A DNA stretch of 64,000 nucleotides from Traorella massiliensis (GCF_900104665.1 NZ_LT629969.1:463559-527558); one strand, 5' to 3'; counted from the stretch's first letter, positions 7,556-17,667 are shown. Notes: generated from the letters alone by a model not told the origin. Program-made: numbers and translations.

Positions 7556-8215
7556 ATGAAAAAAGTGATTTGTGTTGTTGAAGATGAAAAAGATTTAAAT
7601 GAATTAGTGAAACGTTATCTGGAAAAAGAAGGATATGAAGTCAGAAGCTATTATACATATGAACAAGCAAGCATGCACACGGTAGATGATGATGTTCATT
7701 TATGGATCTTAGACATCATGCTAGATGATAAATCAGGATTTGATCTGATTGAAGAGATCCGTTTGCAGGGGAAAGATATTCCGGTTATTTTCATGTCCGC
7801 CCGTGATAAGGAATTTGATCGTATCATCGGTTTAGAAAAGGGAAGTGATGATTATATTACGAAACCTTTTTCTCCTAAGGAATTGGTACTTCGTGTTAAT
7901 AATGTCATTAAAAGAACATATAAGACTGAAAATACACGTATTCAGATTGATTCTTATGAGTTGGATGAAGAACAGCGTAAAGTCTTTGATAATGATCAGG
8001 AAATTGATCTGACAACGAAGGAATTTGATTTGCTGATGATGTTTATCCGTAATAAAGGAATGGCTTTTTCAAGAGAAAAGATCTTGGAACTTGTCTGGGA
8101 AGATAATTATTTTGGAAGTGATCGTGTGGTTGATGATACACTGCGCCGTCTGCGTAAAAAGCTTCCGAAGCTTCATATTCATACGATTTATGGATATGGA
8201 TATCGTCTAGGATAA
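7556..8215 (+). CDS. OmpR/PhoB-family response regulator
   Basis: 219 residues. The receiver domain (1-115) contains the acidic pair in VVEDEKDL, phospho-acceptor Asp in LWILDIMLDD, Ser in FMSARD and Lys in TKPFSP. The C-terminal winged helix (from about 125) has TTKEFDLLMMFIRNKG and the DNA-recognition stretch DRVVDDTLRRLRKKL. The ribosome site AAGGAAGTG precedes the ATG. The partner kinase starts two bases after the stop, so this is a complete two-gene sensor system; the signal is unknown. Its targets may be adjacent, but no repeat operator is clear in 7378-7555. Confidence 0.93.
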   Translation: MKKVICVVEDEKDLNELVKRYLEKEGYEVRSYYTYEQASMHTVDDDVHLWILDIMLDDKSGFDLIEEIRLQGKDIPVIFMSARDKEFDRIIGLEKGSDDYITKPFSPKELVLRVNNVIKRTYKTENTRIQIDSYELDEEQRKVFDNDQEIDLTTKEFDLLMMFIRNKGMAFSREKILELVWEDNYFGSDRVVDDTLRRLRKKLPKLHIHTIYGYGYRLG

Positions 8216-8216
8216 T

Positions 8217-9632
8217 ATGGATCGCTTAAGAGAGTGGATAAAGAATCTTTCTTTGTCTCAACAGCTTTTTATGCTGATCTTTGTTTTCATCACTTTTTTT
8301 GCCTCCTTTTTCTTTGTGTTTTTGAGCGGCAAGGTGGATGATTTTGTCCGTGAACAGATGAATACGGTGATCGATCGTTCACAGGAAATGATTACCAATA
8401 TGTATCGTGGTAATATTGATCCAGAGATCATTATGGACTTACAAACAGATGAAACATCGATGATGTATAATATTTTTTATACGGATGAGGGAAATTTTTC
8501 AACTGCCAGTGAAAAAATTAATGCCATGCCTAATCTATCGATCCAGATTTCTGAAAATATGAGAAAGCAGACAGCGCTTCAGAAACAGGTGGATCATTAT
8601 ACATATGAAAATGGCGAAAATAAAGCTTATTATGCAATCAACATATTAAGTGATGATTTTGCCTTTGTAACGGTCGTAACACATGAATATCGTATGAATT
8701 ACAGGGAAACATTATTGAGTACCGTTGTAAATATCACGGTCTTTGTTGTGGGCTTGTTTTTTGTGGTATTGATGATTTGGATGGCTTCATTGATCCATCC
8801 ATTGAATCAGATACGTAATTATATCGAAAAGGTCAAGCTAGGTGAGGATGCGGAACTGAAAGTGAATCGCAATGATGAAATTGGTGAACTTGCGGAAGCG
8901 ATCATCAGTATGCGTCAGGAACTTTTACGTCAGGAGAGAGTCAAGGAAGAAATGATTCATAATATCTCTCATGATTTAAAAACACCGATTGCGACAATCA
9001 AGAGCTATGGTGAAAGTATTAAAGATGGGGTTTATCCATATGATACATTGGAAAAGAGCGTAGATGTGATCATTAAAAATGCTGAGCGTCTGGAAAAGAA
9101 AGTATATTCTCTTCTGTATCTGAATCGGGTAGAATATCTGGTTTCACAAAATACTGGCGAAAAAGAAACAAATATGAAAGAAGTGGTGGAAGAAGTGCTT
9201 CAGGCACTTATCATGATTCGTTCTGATATTCAGATTGATACGGATCTAAAGGATGCTTATTTTTATGGAAGCTATGAGCCATGGCGAATTACGATTGAGA
9301 ATATTATGGATAATGCTCTGCGTTATGCAAAGGATTATGTTAAGATCACAGTTGATGAAGATGAAGTGAGTGTTTATAATAATGGCTCACAGATTTCTGA
9401 AGAAAGACTGGCATCTCTGTTTAAACCGTTTGAAAAGGGTCAGGGAGGACAATTTGGAATTGGTTTATCAATTGTTCATAAAGTAACTTCCGCAAATGGT
9501 TATATCGTTAGTGGTGAAAATGTTCCGGATGGTGTAATTTTTAGAATTTATCGTGAACATAAAAAAGAAGGCCGGGAATCCCGCAGAAAACAAAGAAATG
9601 AAAATAGAAAAGGCGTGTCCTCATCATTATGA
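8217..9632 (+). CDS. Membrane sensor histidine kinase
   Basis: 471 residues. Two membrane helices (about 15-38 and 168-193) enclose an extracellular sensor of about 125 residues with no recognised fold. A HAMP segment follows, then the H-box with His252 in HNISHDLKTPIA and a HATPase domain with the N-box ENIMDNALRYA and the G-box GQFGIGLSI. It phosphorylates the response regulator just upstream, and the one-base gap implies coupled translation. The tail is very basic (KKEGRESRRKQRNENRK), an unusual ending. The last codons run into the convergent terminator shared with the next kinase gene. Confidence 0.92.
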   Translation: MDRLREWIKNLSLSQQLFMLIFVFITFFASFFFVFLSGKVDDFVREQMNTVIDRSQEMITNMYRGNIDPEIIMDLQTDETSMMYNIFYTDEGNFSTASEKINAMPNLSIQISENMRKQTALQKQVDHYTYENGENKAYYAINILSDDFAFVTVVTHEYRMNYRETLLSTVVNITVFVVGLFFVVLMIWMASLIHPLNQIRNYIEKVKLGEDAELKVNRNDEIGELAEAIISMRQELLRQERVKEEMIHNISHDLKTPIATIKSYGESIKDGVYPYDTLEKSVDVIIKNAERLEKKVYSLLYLNRVEYLVSQNTGEKETNMKEVVEEVLQALIMIRSDIQIDTDLKDAYFYGSYEPWRITIENIMDNALRYAKDYVKITVDEDEVSVYNNGSQISEERLASLFKPFEKGQGGQFGIGLSIVHKVTSANGYIVSGENVPDGVIFRIYREHKKEGRESRRKQRNENRKGVSSSL

Positions 9633-9648
9633 GTGCACGTCTTTTTTT
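9608..9648. terminator. Bidirectional terminator between convergent kinase genes
   Basis: Long hairpin: AAAAGGCGTG pairs with CACGTCTTTT (one G-U), inner CTCAT / ATGAG. It has T-tracts on both strands and lies across the last codons of both convergent genes (stops at 9632 and 9627). Confidence 0.8.
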
Positions 9649-11042
9649 ACGTTTAATTCAAAATAGAAGGTACTTCCTTCATGCAGTTTGCTTGTTACAC
9701 CATAGTTTGCATGATGAAGATCAAGAATTTGTTTACAGATGTAAAGACCTAAACCACTGCCACTGACCTGGCGGGAATGATTCGTGGAGCGATAGTAGCA
9801 CTGCCATATCTTATCAATTTCACTTTCTTCGATACCATCGCCAAAGTCTTGGATTTCAATACGAATGATGTCATTGTTTAAAATCTGACGGACGATGACT
9901 TTTTCTTTTGTATAATGAAGTGCATTGCTTAAAATGTTATAGAATACTTGTGATATTTTCATCTCATCTGCAATAACATGGAGATGTCCATCATAAATAA
10001 AATCAATTTGAATATCACTTAGAGAACGAACACGGTCGATCATCTCAAGCAGCAATTGAGTCAGATCAAATTCTTTTTCTTCAAGTTTCTGAGCGCCTGC
10101 CTGCAATTTAGAAAGATCCAGTACATCATTGACCAGACGGGTAAGATATTTTGTTTCATTAATAATGATATTAAGATTTTCTTCGTTATTTTCATCAGGA
10201 AGATCACGCATCATTTCCGCATAACCGCTGATCATCGTAAGAGGTGTACGCAAGTCATGAGAGATATTGCTGATCAGTTCATTTCTTAATTTTTCAACCT
10301 GATGAAGATCTTCATTGGCCTGATTTAATGTAGAACTTAGTTCTTCTATTTCAAGATATCCTTTTCCACTGAAATGAATATTTTCTTTTCCTAGATTTTT
10401 AGCACTTACATTTAATTGCTGAATCGGAGTAATAATTTTTCTAGATATATAAAGTCCTAGAAGGATCGCAATGATACACATGATCACTGTAACAATCGTT
10501 AAGATCGTTTTTAATGTATCTACAGTGGCATTGATTGGTGATATCGTTGAGTTCATAAATAGAAAATAATTACTTTCTTCTTGGATGATGTGAGTATATT
10601 GAATCTCATTGTAAGATCGTATAGGTATGGGAATACCTAAATCGATATATTCTGTTGCTTGTACTTCTTCTACATAAGTATTATTGTTTTCATATGCGGA
10701 AGAAATTCTTTCCATGAAACGGTCTTTATCGGATATTTCTCGAATGCATTGACTTGAAGTAGAAGAATTGCTTCGATAAAGAAAGCTTCCGTTATCATCA
10801 GCTACAACGATACAGGCATCGTTGGTAACTGCCAGCTGATCGATATATTCACTGATATTTGGATCGGTAATTTTTGAAGAAATATAATTGCCGGCATCTA
10901 GGATGGCATCTGTTTTTGTCTTTTTATAAATAGAATCTAAAAGAAAAATCTCCATGACCCATAATAAAAGTAACATTACGATAACAAAAATAAATAGATA
11001 AAAGGGGATTTTAAAGCGAATGGATTTCCTATTCAGTTTCAA
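9627..11042 (-). CDS. Membrane sensor histidine kinase
   Basis: 471 residues with two membrane helices (about 13-35 and 182-203) around an extracellular sensor of about 150 residues. HAMP follows, then the H-box NISHDLRTPLTMISGYAEM and a HATPase domain with N-box FYNILSNALHYTKEKV and G-box GSGLGLYICKQI. It starts 14 bases inside the end of its response-regulator gene, so the pair is coupled. The architecture matches YycG/PhoR-like general sensors, and the ligand is unknown. It is a separate system from the convergent one. Confidence 0.92.
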   Translation of the reverse strand: MKLNRKSIRFKIPFYLFIFVIVMLLLLWVMEIFLLDSIYKKTKTDAILDAGNYISSKITDPNISEYIDQLAVTNDACIVVADDNGSFLYRSNSSTSSQCIREISDKDRFMERISSAYENNNTYVEEVQATEYIDLGIPIPIRSYNEIQYTHIIQEESNYFLFMNSTISPINATVDTLKTILTIVTVIMCIIAILLGLYISRKIITPIQQLNVSAKNLGKENIHFSGKGYLEIEELSSTLNQANEDLHQVEKLRNELISNISHDLRTPLTMISGYAEMMRDLPDENNEENLNIIINETKYLTRLVNDVLDLSKLQAGAQKLEEKEFDLTQLLLEMIDRVRSLSDIQIDFIYDGHLHVIADEMKISQVFYNILSNALHYTKEKVIVRQILNNDIIRIEIQDFGDGIEESEIDKIWQCYYRSTNHSRQVSGSGLGLYICKQILDLHHANYGVTSKLHEGSTFYFELNVKKDVHS

Positions 11043-11694
11043 AACGATAACCTACCCCTCTGACAGTAACGATACAGTCAGCATATTCTTTAAGATTTTT
11101 ACGCAGTGTTTTGATATGCGTATCTAACGTACGATCATCCCCAAAAAAATCATAGCCCCAAACAACAGAAATACATTGTTCACGAGAAAGAGCAATATTT
11201 TTATTTTTAATCAGATAAGTTAACAGATCATATTCTTTTGGTGATAGATGAGCTCTTTCACCATCAATGTCAACAGTATGGGCAGAATAATTAATGACAA
11301 GTCCTTTATAGATAAATGTATCTGTCTGATTATTCTGAGTTCTTTTTAAAATAGCTTTGATACGCATCATCAGCTCTTGCATACTAAAAGGTTTAACGAC
11401 ATAATCATCGATGTCCATTTCAAAGCCATGGATACGATCATATTCTTCTCCTTTTGCAGATAGCATTAAGATCGGTGTATTTGAAAATTCTCGGATACGT
11501 CTGGTTGCTGTATAGCCATCACAAAAGGGCATCATGATGTCCATGATGATACAGTCATACTGATTCTTTTGAACAGCCTCAATAGCTTCATAACCATTGC
11601 TGGCTTCATCTGCTTCCATATGTTCATATAAGGCATATTTTTTTATAAGCCCACGGATTTTTTCTTCATCATCAACAATTAATATTTTTGGCAT
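11029..11694 (-). CDS. OmpR/PhoB-family response regulator
   Basis: 221 residues: receiver domain with ILIVDDEEKI, phospho-acceptor in IIMDIMMPFCDG, MLSAKGEEYD and VKPFSMQEL, then a winged helix with LSPKEYDLLTYLIKNKN, the recognition helix region DDRTLDTHIKTLRKNLK and the wing TVRGVGYRFE. It is first of a coupled pair with the kinase at 9627-11042. The ribosome site AGGTGAT stands before ATG. Divergently transcribed azlCD lies 98 bases away, so control of that transporter is possible but not shown. Confidence 0.93.
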   Translation of the reverse strand: MPKILIVDDEEKIRGLIKKYALYEHMEADEASNGYEAIEAVQKNQYDCIIMDIMMPFCDGYTATRRIREFSNTPILMLSAKGEEYDRIHGFEMDIDDYVVKPFSMQELMMRIKAILKRTQNNQTDTFIYKGLVINYSAHTVDIDGERAHLSPKEYDLLTYLIKNKNIALSREQCISVVWGYDFFGDDRTLDTHIKTLRKNLKEYADCIVTVRGVGYRFETE

Positions 11695-11792
11695 GATATC
11701 ACCTCATTGTTTAGTTTAACACAACATTGTGAATTTTTTCTGAAAACAATAAAAAAAGTTCAATAAATGTTATAATCTTTAATGGTGATTTT

Positions 11793-12494
11793 ATGAATGA
11801 AGATTATAAAGAAGGATTTAAATTAGGTATTCCCATCGGCATTGGTTATCTATGTGTCAGTTTTGCTTTTGGAATGATGGTGAAAAATGCTTCATTACCA
11901 GTATGGATGGCTTTTTTGATATCTGCGACAAATATGACAAGTGCTGGTCAGTTTGCCGGATTAAATCTGATTGTATTACAAGCCAGTTATGCGGAAATGG
12001 CGTTGACAACGCTAGTGATTAATTTACGATATGCTTTGATGTCGCTTTCTCTTTCTCAGCGTTTAGATGAAAAGATGAGCACATTTGAACGCTGTATCAT
12101 GGCTTTTGGAGTTACAGATGAGATTTTTGCGGTATCTTTGACTCGGACAAAGCCAATAACGCTTGCTTATTTTATGGGAATTTTAAGTCCGGCTTTTGTT
12201 GGATGGACTCTGGGGAGCGTTTTAGGTGCTCTGTTTTCATCCATATTACCGGCAAGTATATCGAATGTGATGAATATTGCATTATACGGTATGTTTGTCG
12301 CAATCATCCTTCCGGCAGCAAAACAGGATAAAAAGAAGCGTCTTGCTGTCGTTTTAGCGACGATCTGCAGTTGTCTGATGACCTATCAGTCAGTGATTCA
12401 AATTTCACAGGGCTGGATGATCATTTTTGTCAGTGTTGCTGTCAGTGCTTTTATGGCTTTTTTCTTTCCTATTAGGAAACAGGAGGAAATGTAA
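11793..12494 (+). CDS. azlC: AzlC-family branched-chain amino-acid exporter, large subunit
   Basis: 233 residues, a polytopic membrane protein with the AzlC pattern: EGFKLGIPIGIGYLCVSFAFG at the N terminus, SATNMTSAGQFAGL and LVINLRYALMSLSLS in the middle. AzlC works with AzlD to export branched-chain amino acids or analogues. The ribosome site is modest (GGTG). A TATAAT at 11771-11776 places transcription start about 10 bases before the ATG, a very short leader. The stop overlaps the azlD start (TAATG), so the two subunits are coupled. Confidence 0.92.
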   Translation: MNEDYKEGFKLGIPIGIGYLCVSFAFGMMVKNASLPVWMAFLISATNMTSAGQFAGLNLIVLQASYAEMALTTLVINLRYALMSLSLSQRLDEKMSTFERCIMAFGVTDEIFAVSLTRTKPITLAYFMGILSPAFVGWTLGSVLGALFSSILPASISNVMNIALYGMFVAIILPAAKQDKKKRLAVVLATICSCLMTYQSVIQISQGWMIIFVSVAVSAFMAFFFPIRKQEEM

Positions 12495-12835
12495 TGAAAG
12501 AAATTTTGTTAAGTGTTGCCGTGATGGCAGTTGTGACCTATCTGATCCGCCTTTTACCATTAGTTTTATTTAAAAAGAAAATAACCAATATTTATGTTCA
12601 AAGCTTTATGGAGTATATCCCTTGTGTCGTTTTATCATGCATGACATTTCCAGCTATCTTTACTTGCACACAAAATGTTTTCTCTTCTCTTGCAGGCAGT
12701 GTGACAGCTATTTTTTTAGGATGGAAATCACGCTCTTTAGTGGAGGTGGCCTGTGCTGCGGTAGTGAGCGCTTTGGCAGTAGAGCTGTTAATTTCTCTCT
12801 TCACATCAACTTCCCATTATTTTTTCATATTTTAA
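12494..12835 (+). CDS. azlD: AzlD-family transporter small subunit
   Basis: 113 residues with four hydrophobic spans, the usual AzlD size, and the typical VMAVVTYLIRLLPLVLF opening followed by SFMEYIPCVVLSCMTFPAIF. It partners AzlC in the inner membrane and its start overlaps the azlC stop by one base. The pair stands alone; no leucine or T-box element was seen in front, and no obvious terminator after. Confidence 0.9.
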   Translation: MKEILLSVAVMAVVTYLIRLLPLVLFKKKITNIYVQSFMEYIPCVVLSCMTFPAIFTCTQNVFSSLAGSVTAIFLGWKSRSLVEVACAAVVSALAVELLISLFTSTSHYFFIF

Positions 12836-12915
12836 GAACAAATATGTGTTAAAATAAAATATATATAGAATGAATGAAATGGCGTTTATAGACATAAGGC
12901 TAAATGGAGGCGTTT

Positions 12916-13620
12916 ATGAGTGAATTTATTGAATTCAATGATGTAAAGAAGATATATCATGTCGGTGAAGTAGATATTCCTGCATTGGATGGTGTTAACT
13001 TTCAGATCAAAAAAGGAGAGTTTGTCGTTATTGCCGGAGCCAGCGGTGCCGGCAAGTCGACCATTTTGAATATCTTAGGTGGAATGGATTCGCCAACCAG
13101 TGGTACGATTTATGTAGATGGAGAAGATATTGCTTCTTATGATGCGAAAAGACTGACAACTTATCGGCGTCATGATATTGGGTTTGTTTTTCAGTTCTAT
13201 AACCTTGTGCAAAATCTTACCGTTACTGAAAATGTAGAGCTGGCTTGTGAAATCTGTGATGATCCGCTGGATATTACTGAAACGATTAAGAGCGTAGGTC
13301 TGCTTGAAAGAAAAGATAATTTTCCGGCACAGCTATCGGGTGGTGAACAGCAGCGTGTGGCCATTGCCAGAGCCTTAGCGAAAAATCCAAAGCTTTTGCT
13401 TTGTGATGAACCGACAGGAGCCTTAGATTATAATACAGGGAAACAGATTTTAAAACTGTTACAGGATACTTGTCGTAAAAACAATATGACGGTAATCGTC
13501 ATTACCCATAATTTGGCTTTGACACCAATGGGAGATAAGGTTATTCGTGTGAAAAGTGGTAAGATTGACAGTATTACCATCAATGAAAACCCAGTACCAG
13601 TAGAAAGTATTGAGTGGTAA
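12916..13620 (+). CDS. ABC transporter ATP-binding protein (LolD/MacB type)
   Basis: 234 residues of a single nucleotide-binding domain: Walker [11 protein letters not shown]-loop FVFQFYNL, signature [15 protein letters not shown], Walker [13 protein letters not shown], and H-loop VITHN. The class drives FtsX-fold permeases that move peptides, lipids or lipoproteins by mechanotransmission. Start is ATG 12916, because GGAGG lies at 12906-12910; the ATG at 12904 overlaps that site. Its stop overlaps the ATG of the permease, so the two form one exporter. Confidence 0.92.
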   Translation: MSEFIEFNDVKKIYHVGEVDIPALDGVNFQIKKGEFVVIAGASGAGKSTILNILGGMDSPTSGTIYVDGEDIASYDAKRLTTYRRHDIGFVFQFYNLVQNLTVTENVELACEICDDPLDITETIKSVGLLERKDNFPAQLSGGEQQRVAIARALAKNPKLLLCDEPTGALDYNTGKQILKLLQDTCRKNNMTVIVITHNLALTPMGDKVIRVKSGKIDSITINENPVPVESIEW

Positions 13621-16600
13621 TGAAGAAAATATATTTAGATATTTTACGAGAAATAAGAAAAAGCTTTGGCAGGTTCTTTTCCATCTTTGCCATTGTAGCT
13701 ATCGGTGTTGCCTTTTTTGCTGGGGTGAAGGCATCAGCGCCGTTGATGAAAGAAACAGCTGACGCTTATTTCGATGAGTATAATTTACAGGATATTCAGG
13801 TTTATTCAACTCTAGGGTTTGTAGATGAGGACATTGATGAGCTGCGTAAGATTGAAGGCATCGAAGGTGTACATGCAACAAATAGCGTAGATGCTGTTTT
13901 CATGATGGACACGACAGAATATGTTTATAAGATCATGACGCTTCCAGAAGATATGAGCGAGTCAAATAAAGATTATATCAATCAGGCAGTTTTAGTTGAA
14001 GGAAGACTTCCTGAATCACCGGATGAATGCGTCGTAGAGGAAGGTCAGATCATGGCTGAAGGTCCTCAAGTAGGAGATGTCATTCAGCTTTCAAGCGGGA
14101 CGGATGATCCGCTTGAAGATACTTTGAACTATACAGAGCTAACCGTTGTCGGGAAGGTCAAGATTCCTTATTATCTTTCTTATCAGAAAGGAAGCAGTAG
14201 TATAGGAGATGGTTCACTGGACGGTTTTCTGCTTACTTTAGATGAGAACTTTAAGAGTGATATCTATACTGAAGTTTATATTACTGTAGATGGGGCTAAA
14301 GAATATAATTCTTATGATGAGGCTTATTTTGATGAAGTGATCAATCCGGTCATGAATCGCATCGAACAGTTAGGAAAAGAGCGGGCATCATTGCGTACAG
14401 AAGATATCAAAGCTCAGGCGTTAGAAGAATATCAGAAAAGTGAAGATGAATTTAATCAGCAGAAGCAGGAAGTTGAAAATCAGCTGAATGAAGCTGAAAA
14501 ACAGCTGCAGGCAGGCTATGAAGAGCTGCTTTACAATGAAAATCGCATAAAAGATATGAAATCAGCGATTGAATTGATTAAGACACAGGGAGAGGCGCAG
14601 CTGGAAAGCGCCCAAACACAGTTAGAATTACTAAAAGCCCAATTATCAATGGGCGAAAGCAATGCTCAGGTACAAGAAATGCAGAAGATGTTAGATGAAG
14701 TGAATCAGCAGATCGATGCGTTGCCTGAAGAGGATAAAGTGCTGACCAATGAAGATTATTTTGATTTACGAATGCGTCAGCAGTCGCTGGAACTGATGAT
14801 TGAAATTGCGACAAGCGATGCGACCCGTGAACAGCTAGAAGCAGCTATAACGGCTCAGGAAGAGAGTATTGCTTCAATGAAAGAAGAATTAAATCAGCAG
14901 CTGGCGAGCTACGAGGAACAGATTGCTCAGGGGGAAGAACAGGTAGCTCAAGGCAGGATTGATTATGAGAATGGTGTTCAAGAACTTGAGAATAACCGTA
15001 GAATTGCACAGGAACAGCTGACAGATGCACAGGAACAGTTAGATAAAGCTAAAAGTGACATTGAAAATATGTCAGAGGGTGAATGGATCGTATTGGATCG
15101 TCAGTCACATTATTCTTATATGGATTATGGAAGCAGTGCGGATCGTATGGATTCAATTGCGAAAATATTTCCATTGTTTTTCTTTCTTGTGGCTGCTTTA
15201 ATCTGTTTGACAACAATGACACGTATGGTGGATGAACAGCGTAGTGTCATTGGTACTTTTAAAGCTTTAGGTTATTCAAAAAGCGCCATTGCCTTACGTT
15301 ACTTAAGCTATGCTTTTATTTCTAGTGTTTGTGGATGTGTTGTTGGTGTTTTGGTAGGTTTTGCGGTTTTCCCGACACTGATTACACATTTATGGAATAT
15401 GATGTATACATTGCCAGATGCCCATTTCACTTTCTATTGGGATCTTGCTTTAATGGCAAGTGCCGGTTGTATAGCCATCGTATTAATTGCAACATGGTTT
15501 GCTGTTTATAAAGAATTAAGAGAAACACCAGCCTTGTTGATGCGTCCAAAAGCACCTTCCAATGGAAAACGTATTTTCCTTGAAAGAGTTACTTTTATTT
15601 GGAAACGACTTTCTTTTACCCGTAAGGTAACCTTTAGAAATTTATTCAGATATAAGAAGCGTTTCTTTATGACGGTCATTGGTATTAGCGGCTGTACTGC
15701 ATTGCTGGTAGCAGGTTTTGGTATTCAGGATTCGATCAGCGGCATCGTTTCAAATCAGTATGAAGAACTTCAAAAATATCAAGTCAGTGTTTTAATTGAT
15801 GAGGATAAGAATGTTGTTGAAAAAGAAGAAATCATTAACACGATCAATGAATTGGATCATGTAGATGAAACGATCTTGATTGCCCAGCAAAGTGGCAGTG
15901 CGAATATCAAAAATAAGGATCAATCGGTCGATCTGATCATTGTAGATGATGAAGAAGCTTATCAGGATTTTCATGTACTTCGTGACCGAAGAACTCACGC
16001 AACAGTTGAAATGCCGGAAAGTGGTGTACTTGTCAGTGAAAAGATGGCAAATGATATGGGATTAAAAGTTGGCAGTACTTTTAGATGTACTTCTGATGGA
16101 ACTTCAGTAGAATTTACTGTTGATGGCATTTTTGAAAATTATGTAGGTCATATAGTTATCATGAATGGCGATACGTATAAAAACACATTTGGATTAAGTG
16201 CCAAGCCGACGCAATTATTAATTCGTATGGATGAAAGTAATGAAGAAAATGACAGTGCTTTGGGAAGTGCACTTACTGGTATTGATGGTATAGAAAGTAT
16301 TGTATTTTATCGTGGCAGTGCGGAATCATTTGAGAATATGATATCTTCACTTTCAATTGTGGTGGTTGTTCTTGTGATTTCTGCAGGTTTGCTTGCCTTT
16401 GTGGTGCTGTATAATTTGACTAATGTGAACATTTCAGAACGTGTTCGAGAGATTGCGACACTAAAAGTACTTGGATTCTATGATAGAGAAGTCAGCAACT
16501 ATGTCTTCCGTGAGAATTTGCTTTTAAGTCTTATCGGTTCTTTGGCAGGATTAGCATTAGGTATGGGATTACATCGTCTGATCATGGCTTTGGCAGAACT

Positions 16601-16751
16601 TGATAATGTAATGTTTGGACGTACGATCGAACTTAAATCATATTTGATTTCACTGATAATGACGATGTTTTTCTCATGGATCGTTGCTCGTGTCATGCAT
16701 TATAAACTGAAAAAGATTCCTATGGTTGAATCTTTAAAATCAGTAGAATAG
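13620..16751 (+). CDS. FtsX-like ABC permease with long extracellular coiled coil
   Basis: About 1043 residues with two FtsX modules. Membrane segments fall near 20-40, then a trio at about 515-630 and a final group at about 905-1035, plus one at about 690-710 that opens the second half. Between residues about 265 and 490 a Gln/Glu-rich heptad region (QKQEVENQLNEAEKQLQAGYEEL, later EEQIAQGEEQVAQG) predicts a long coiled coil outside the membrane, as in YknZ/BceB-like giants with hairpin insertions. The second half repeats the FtsX core (SERVREIATLKVLGFYDREV). It is co-translated with the ATPase. The substrate is unknown; coiled-coil forms often engage the cell wall or secreted peptides. Confidence 0.88.
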   Translation: MKKIYLDILREIRKSFGRFFSIFAIVAIGVAFFAGVKASAPLMKETADAYFDEYNLQDIQVYSTLGFVDEDIDELRKIEGIEGVHATNSVDAVFMMDTTEYVYKIMTLPEDMSESNKDYINQAVLVEGRLPESPDECVVEEGQIMAEGPQVGDVIQLSSGTDDPLEDTLNYTELTVVGKVKIPYYLSYQKGSSSIGDGSLDGFLLTLDENFKSDIYTEVYITVDGAKEYNSYDEAYFDEVINPVMNRIEQLGKERASLRTEDIKAQALEEYQKSEDEFNQQKQEVENQLNEAEKQLQAGYEELLYNENRIKDMKSAIELIKTQGEAQLESAQTQLELLKAQLSMGESNAQVQEMQKMLDEVNQQIDALPEEDKVLTNEDYFDLRMRQQSLELMIEIATSDATREQLEAAITAQEESIASMKEELNQQLASYEEQIAQGEEQVAQGRIDYENGVQELENNRRIAQEQLTDAQEQLDKAKSDIENMSEGEWIVLDRQSHYSYMDYGSSADRMDSIAKIFPLFFFLVAALICLTTMTRMVDEQRSVIGTFKALGYSKSAIALRYLSYAFISSVCGCVVGVLVGFAVFPTLITHLWNMMYTLPDAHFTFYWDLALMASAGCIAIVLIATWFAVYKELRETPALLMRPKAPSNGKRIFLERVTFIWKRLSFTRKVTFRNLFRYKKRFFMTVIGISGCTALLVAGFGIQDSISGIVSNQYEELQKYQVSVLIDEDKNVVEKEEIINTINELDHVDETILIAQQSGSANIKNKDQSVDLIIVDDEEAYQDFHVLRDRRTHATVEMPESGVLVSEKMANDMGLKVGSTFRCTSDGTSVEFTVDGIFENYVGHIVIMNGDTYKNTFGLSAKPTQLLIRMDESNEENDSALGSALTGIDGIESIVFYRGSAESFENMISSLSIVVVVLVISAGLLAFVVLYNLTNVNISERVREIATLKVLGFYDREVSNYVFRENLLLSLIGSLAGLALGMGLHRLIMALAELDNVMFGRTIELKSYLISLIMTMFFSWIVARVMHYKLKKIPMVESLKSVE

Positions 16752-16758
16752 GAGTGTT

Positions 16759-17646
16759 ATGATATATATTGGAGGCTATGCGGCTCAGAAGAATTGCGGT
16801 ATTTATCAGTTAAATGATGATATGACGTTTCATCATCAGATTTGTGATGATGAAGGAACAAGTTATTTTGATGTTGATGAACAGTATATTTATACGATTT
16901 TAAAAAGAGATGACAGAGGCGGTATTGCCGTCTTTGATCATGATGGAAACGAAAAAGCTTCACTTTTATTTGATAAAAAGCCGGGATGTTTTATTCAAAA
17001 ATATAAGAATCGTATCTATTGTGCTTATTATCATGATGCCTGTGTTCAGATATTTGATGAGCATCTTATATTTCTGCATGAGCTTAATTATCCTCAAGGA
17101 AGCAAATGTCATTACGTGGATTTTTTTAAAGAAAAATTTGCAGTTGTATGTTTAGGGTTGGATTTGATTTGTTTCTATGACTATGATTTTCATTTCCTTT
17201 ATGCAATTGAATTCCCAAAAGGCAGCGGGCCACGTCATATGGTGCATACTAAAGATGAAAAAACTCTTATGGTATTAAGTGAATTAAGTAATGAATTATT
17301 CATTATGAATGATCAAGGAGAAATAGAAAAAACATTTTCTATCAAAGAAAATGAAATGACAACAACAGGTGCCGCAATTCGTTTAAGTACTGATGAAAAG
17401 CATCTTTATACTTCGACAAGAGGCCAGGATCTTCTTAAGCATTTTGTCTATGAAAAGGAATGGAAAGAAGCTCAGTGTATTCATTTAAATGGTTCACAGC
17501 CTAGAGATTTTCAGCTTTTTGATAACTTTTTGATTATTGGTTATCAGGGAAGCTGTCTGGTAGAAAAGCTGCAGCTGGATCAGCGACAGTATATAGGTGA
17601 GGTTATTCAGAGTGTGGCATACGATAAAATCGTATGTATAAAGTAA
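16759..17646 (+). CDS. Lactonase-family beta-propeller (6-phosphogluconolactonase-like)
   Basis: 295 residues built of repeating beta-blades, beginning MIYIGGYAAQKNCGIYQL and carrying GSGPRHMVHTKDEKTLMVLSELSNELF, the diagnostic stretch of the YbhE/Pgl lactonase family that hydrolyses 6-phosphogluconolactone or related lactones. No signal peptide. Family members are usually about 330-350 residues, so one or more blades may be short. It follows the permease by seven bases with its own GGAG site, so it may be on the same transcript, but a functional link to the exporter is not evident. Confidence 0.75.
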   Translation: MIYIGGYAAQKNCGIYQLNDDMTFHHQICDDEGTSYFDVDEQYIYTILKRDDRGGIAVFDHDGNEKASLLFDKKPGCFIQKYKNRIYCAYYHDACVQIFDEHLIFLHELNYPQGSKCHYVDFFKEKFAVVCLGLDLICFYDYDFHFLYAIEFPKGSGPRHMVHTKDEKTLMVLSELSNELFIMNDQGEIEKTFSIKENEMTTTGAAIRLSTDEKHLYTSTRGQDLLKHFVYEKEWKEAQCIHLNGSQPRDFQLFDNFLIIGYQGSCLVEKLQLDQRQYIGEVIQSVAYDKIVCIK

Positions 17647-17667
17647 AGGAAGCATTTGCTTCCTTTT
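17645..17667. terminator. Bidirectional terminator
   Basis: Perfect stem AAAGGAAGC / GCTTCCTTT with loop ATTT, between convergent genes ending at 17646 and 17666. It has T on one side and A on the other. Confidence 0.85.

Noticed and set aside
11695..11792. T-box or leucine riboswitch in front of azlC
   Set aside because: The divergent gap is under 100 bases, and the -10 at 11771 leaves almost no leader.
14578..14814. Minus-strand ORF inside the permease gene
   Set aside because: It is a shadow of the coiled-coil codons in the opposite strand, without ribosome site.
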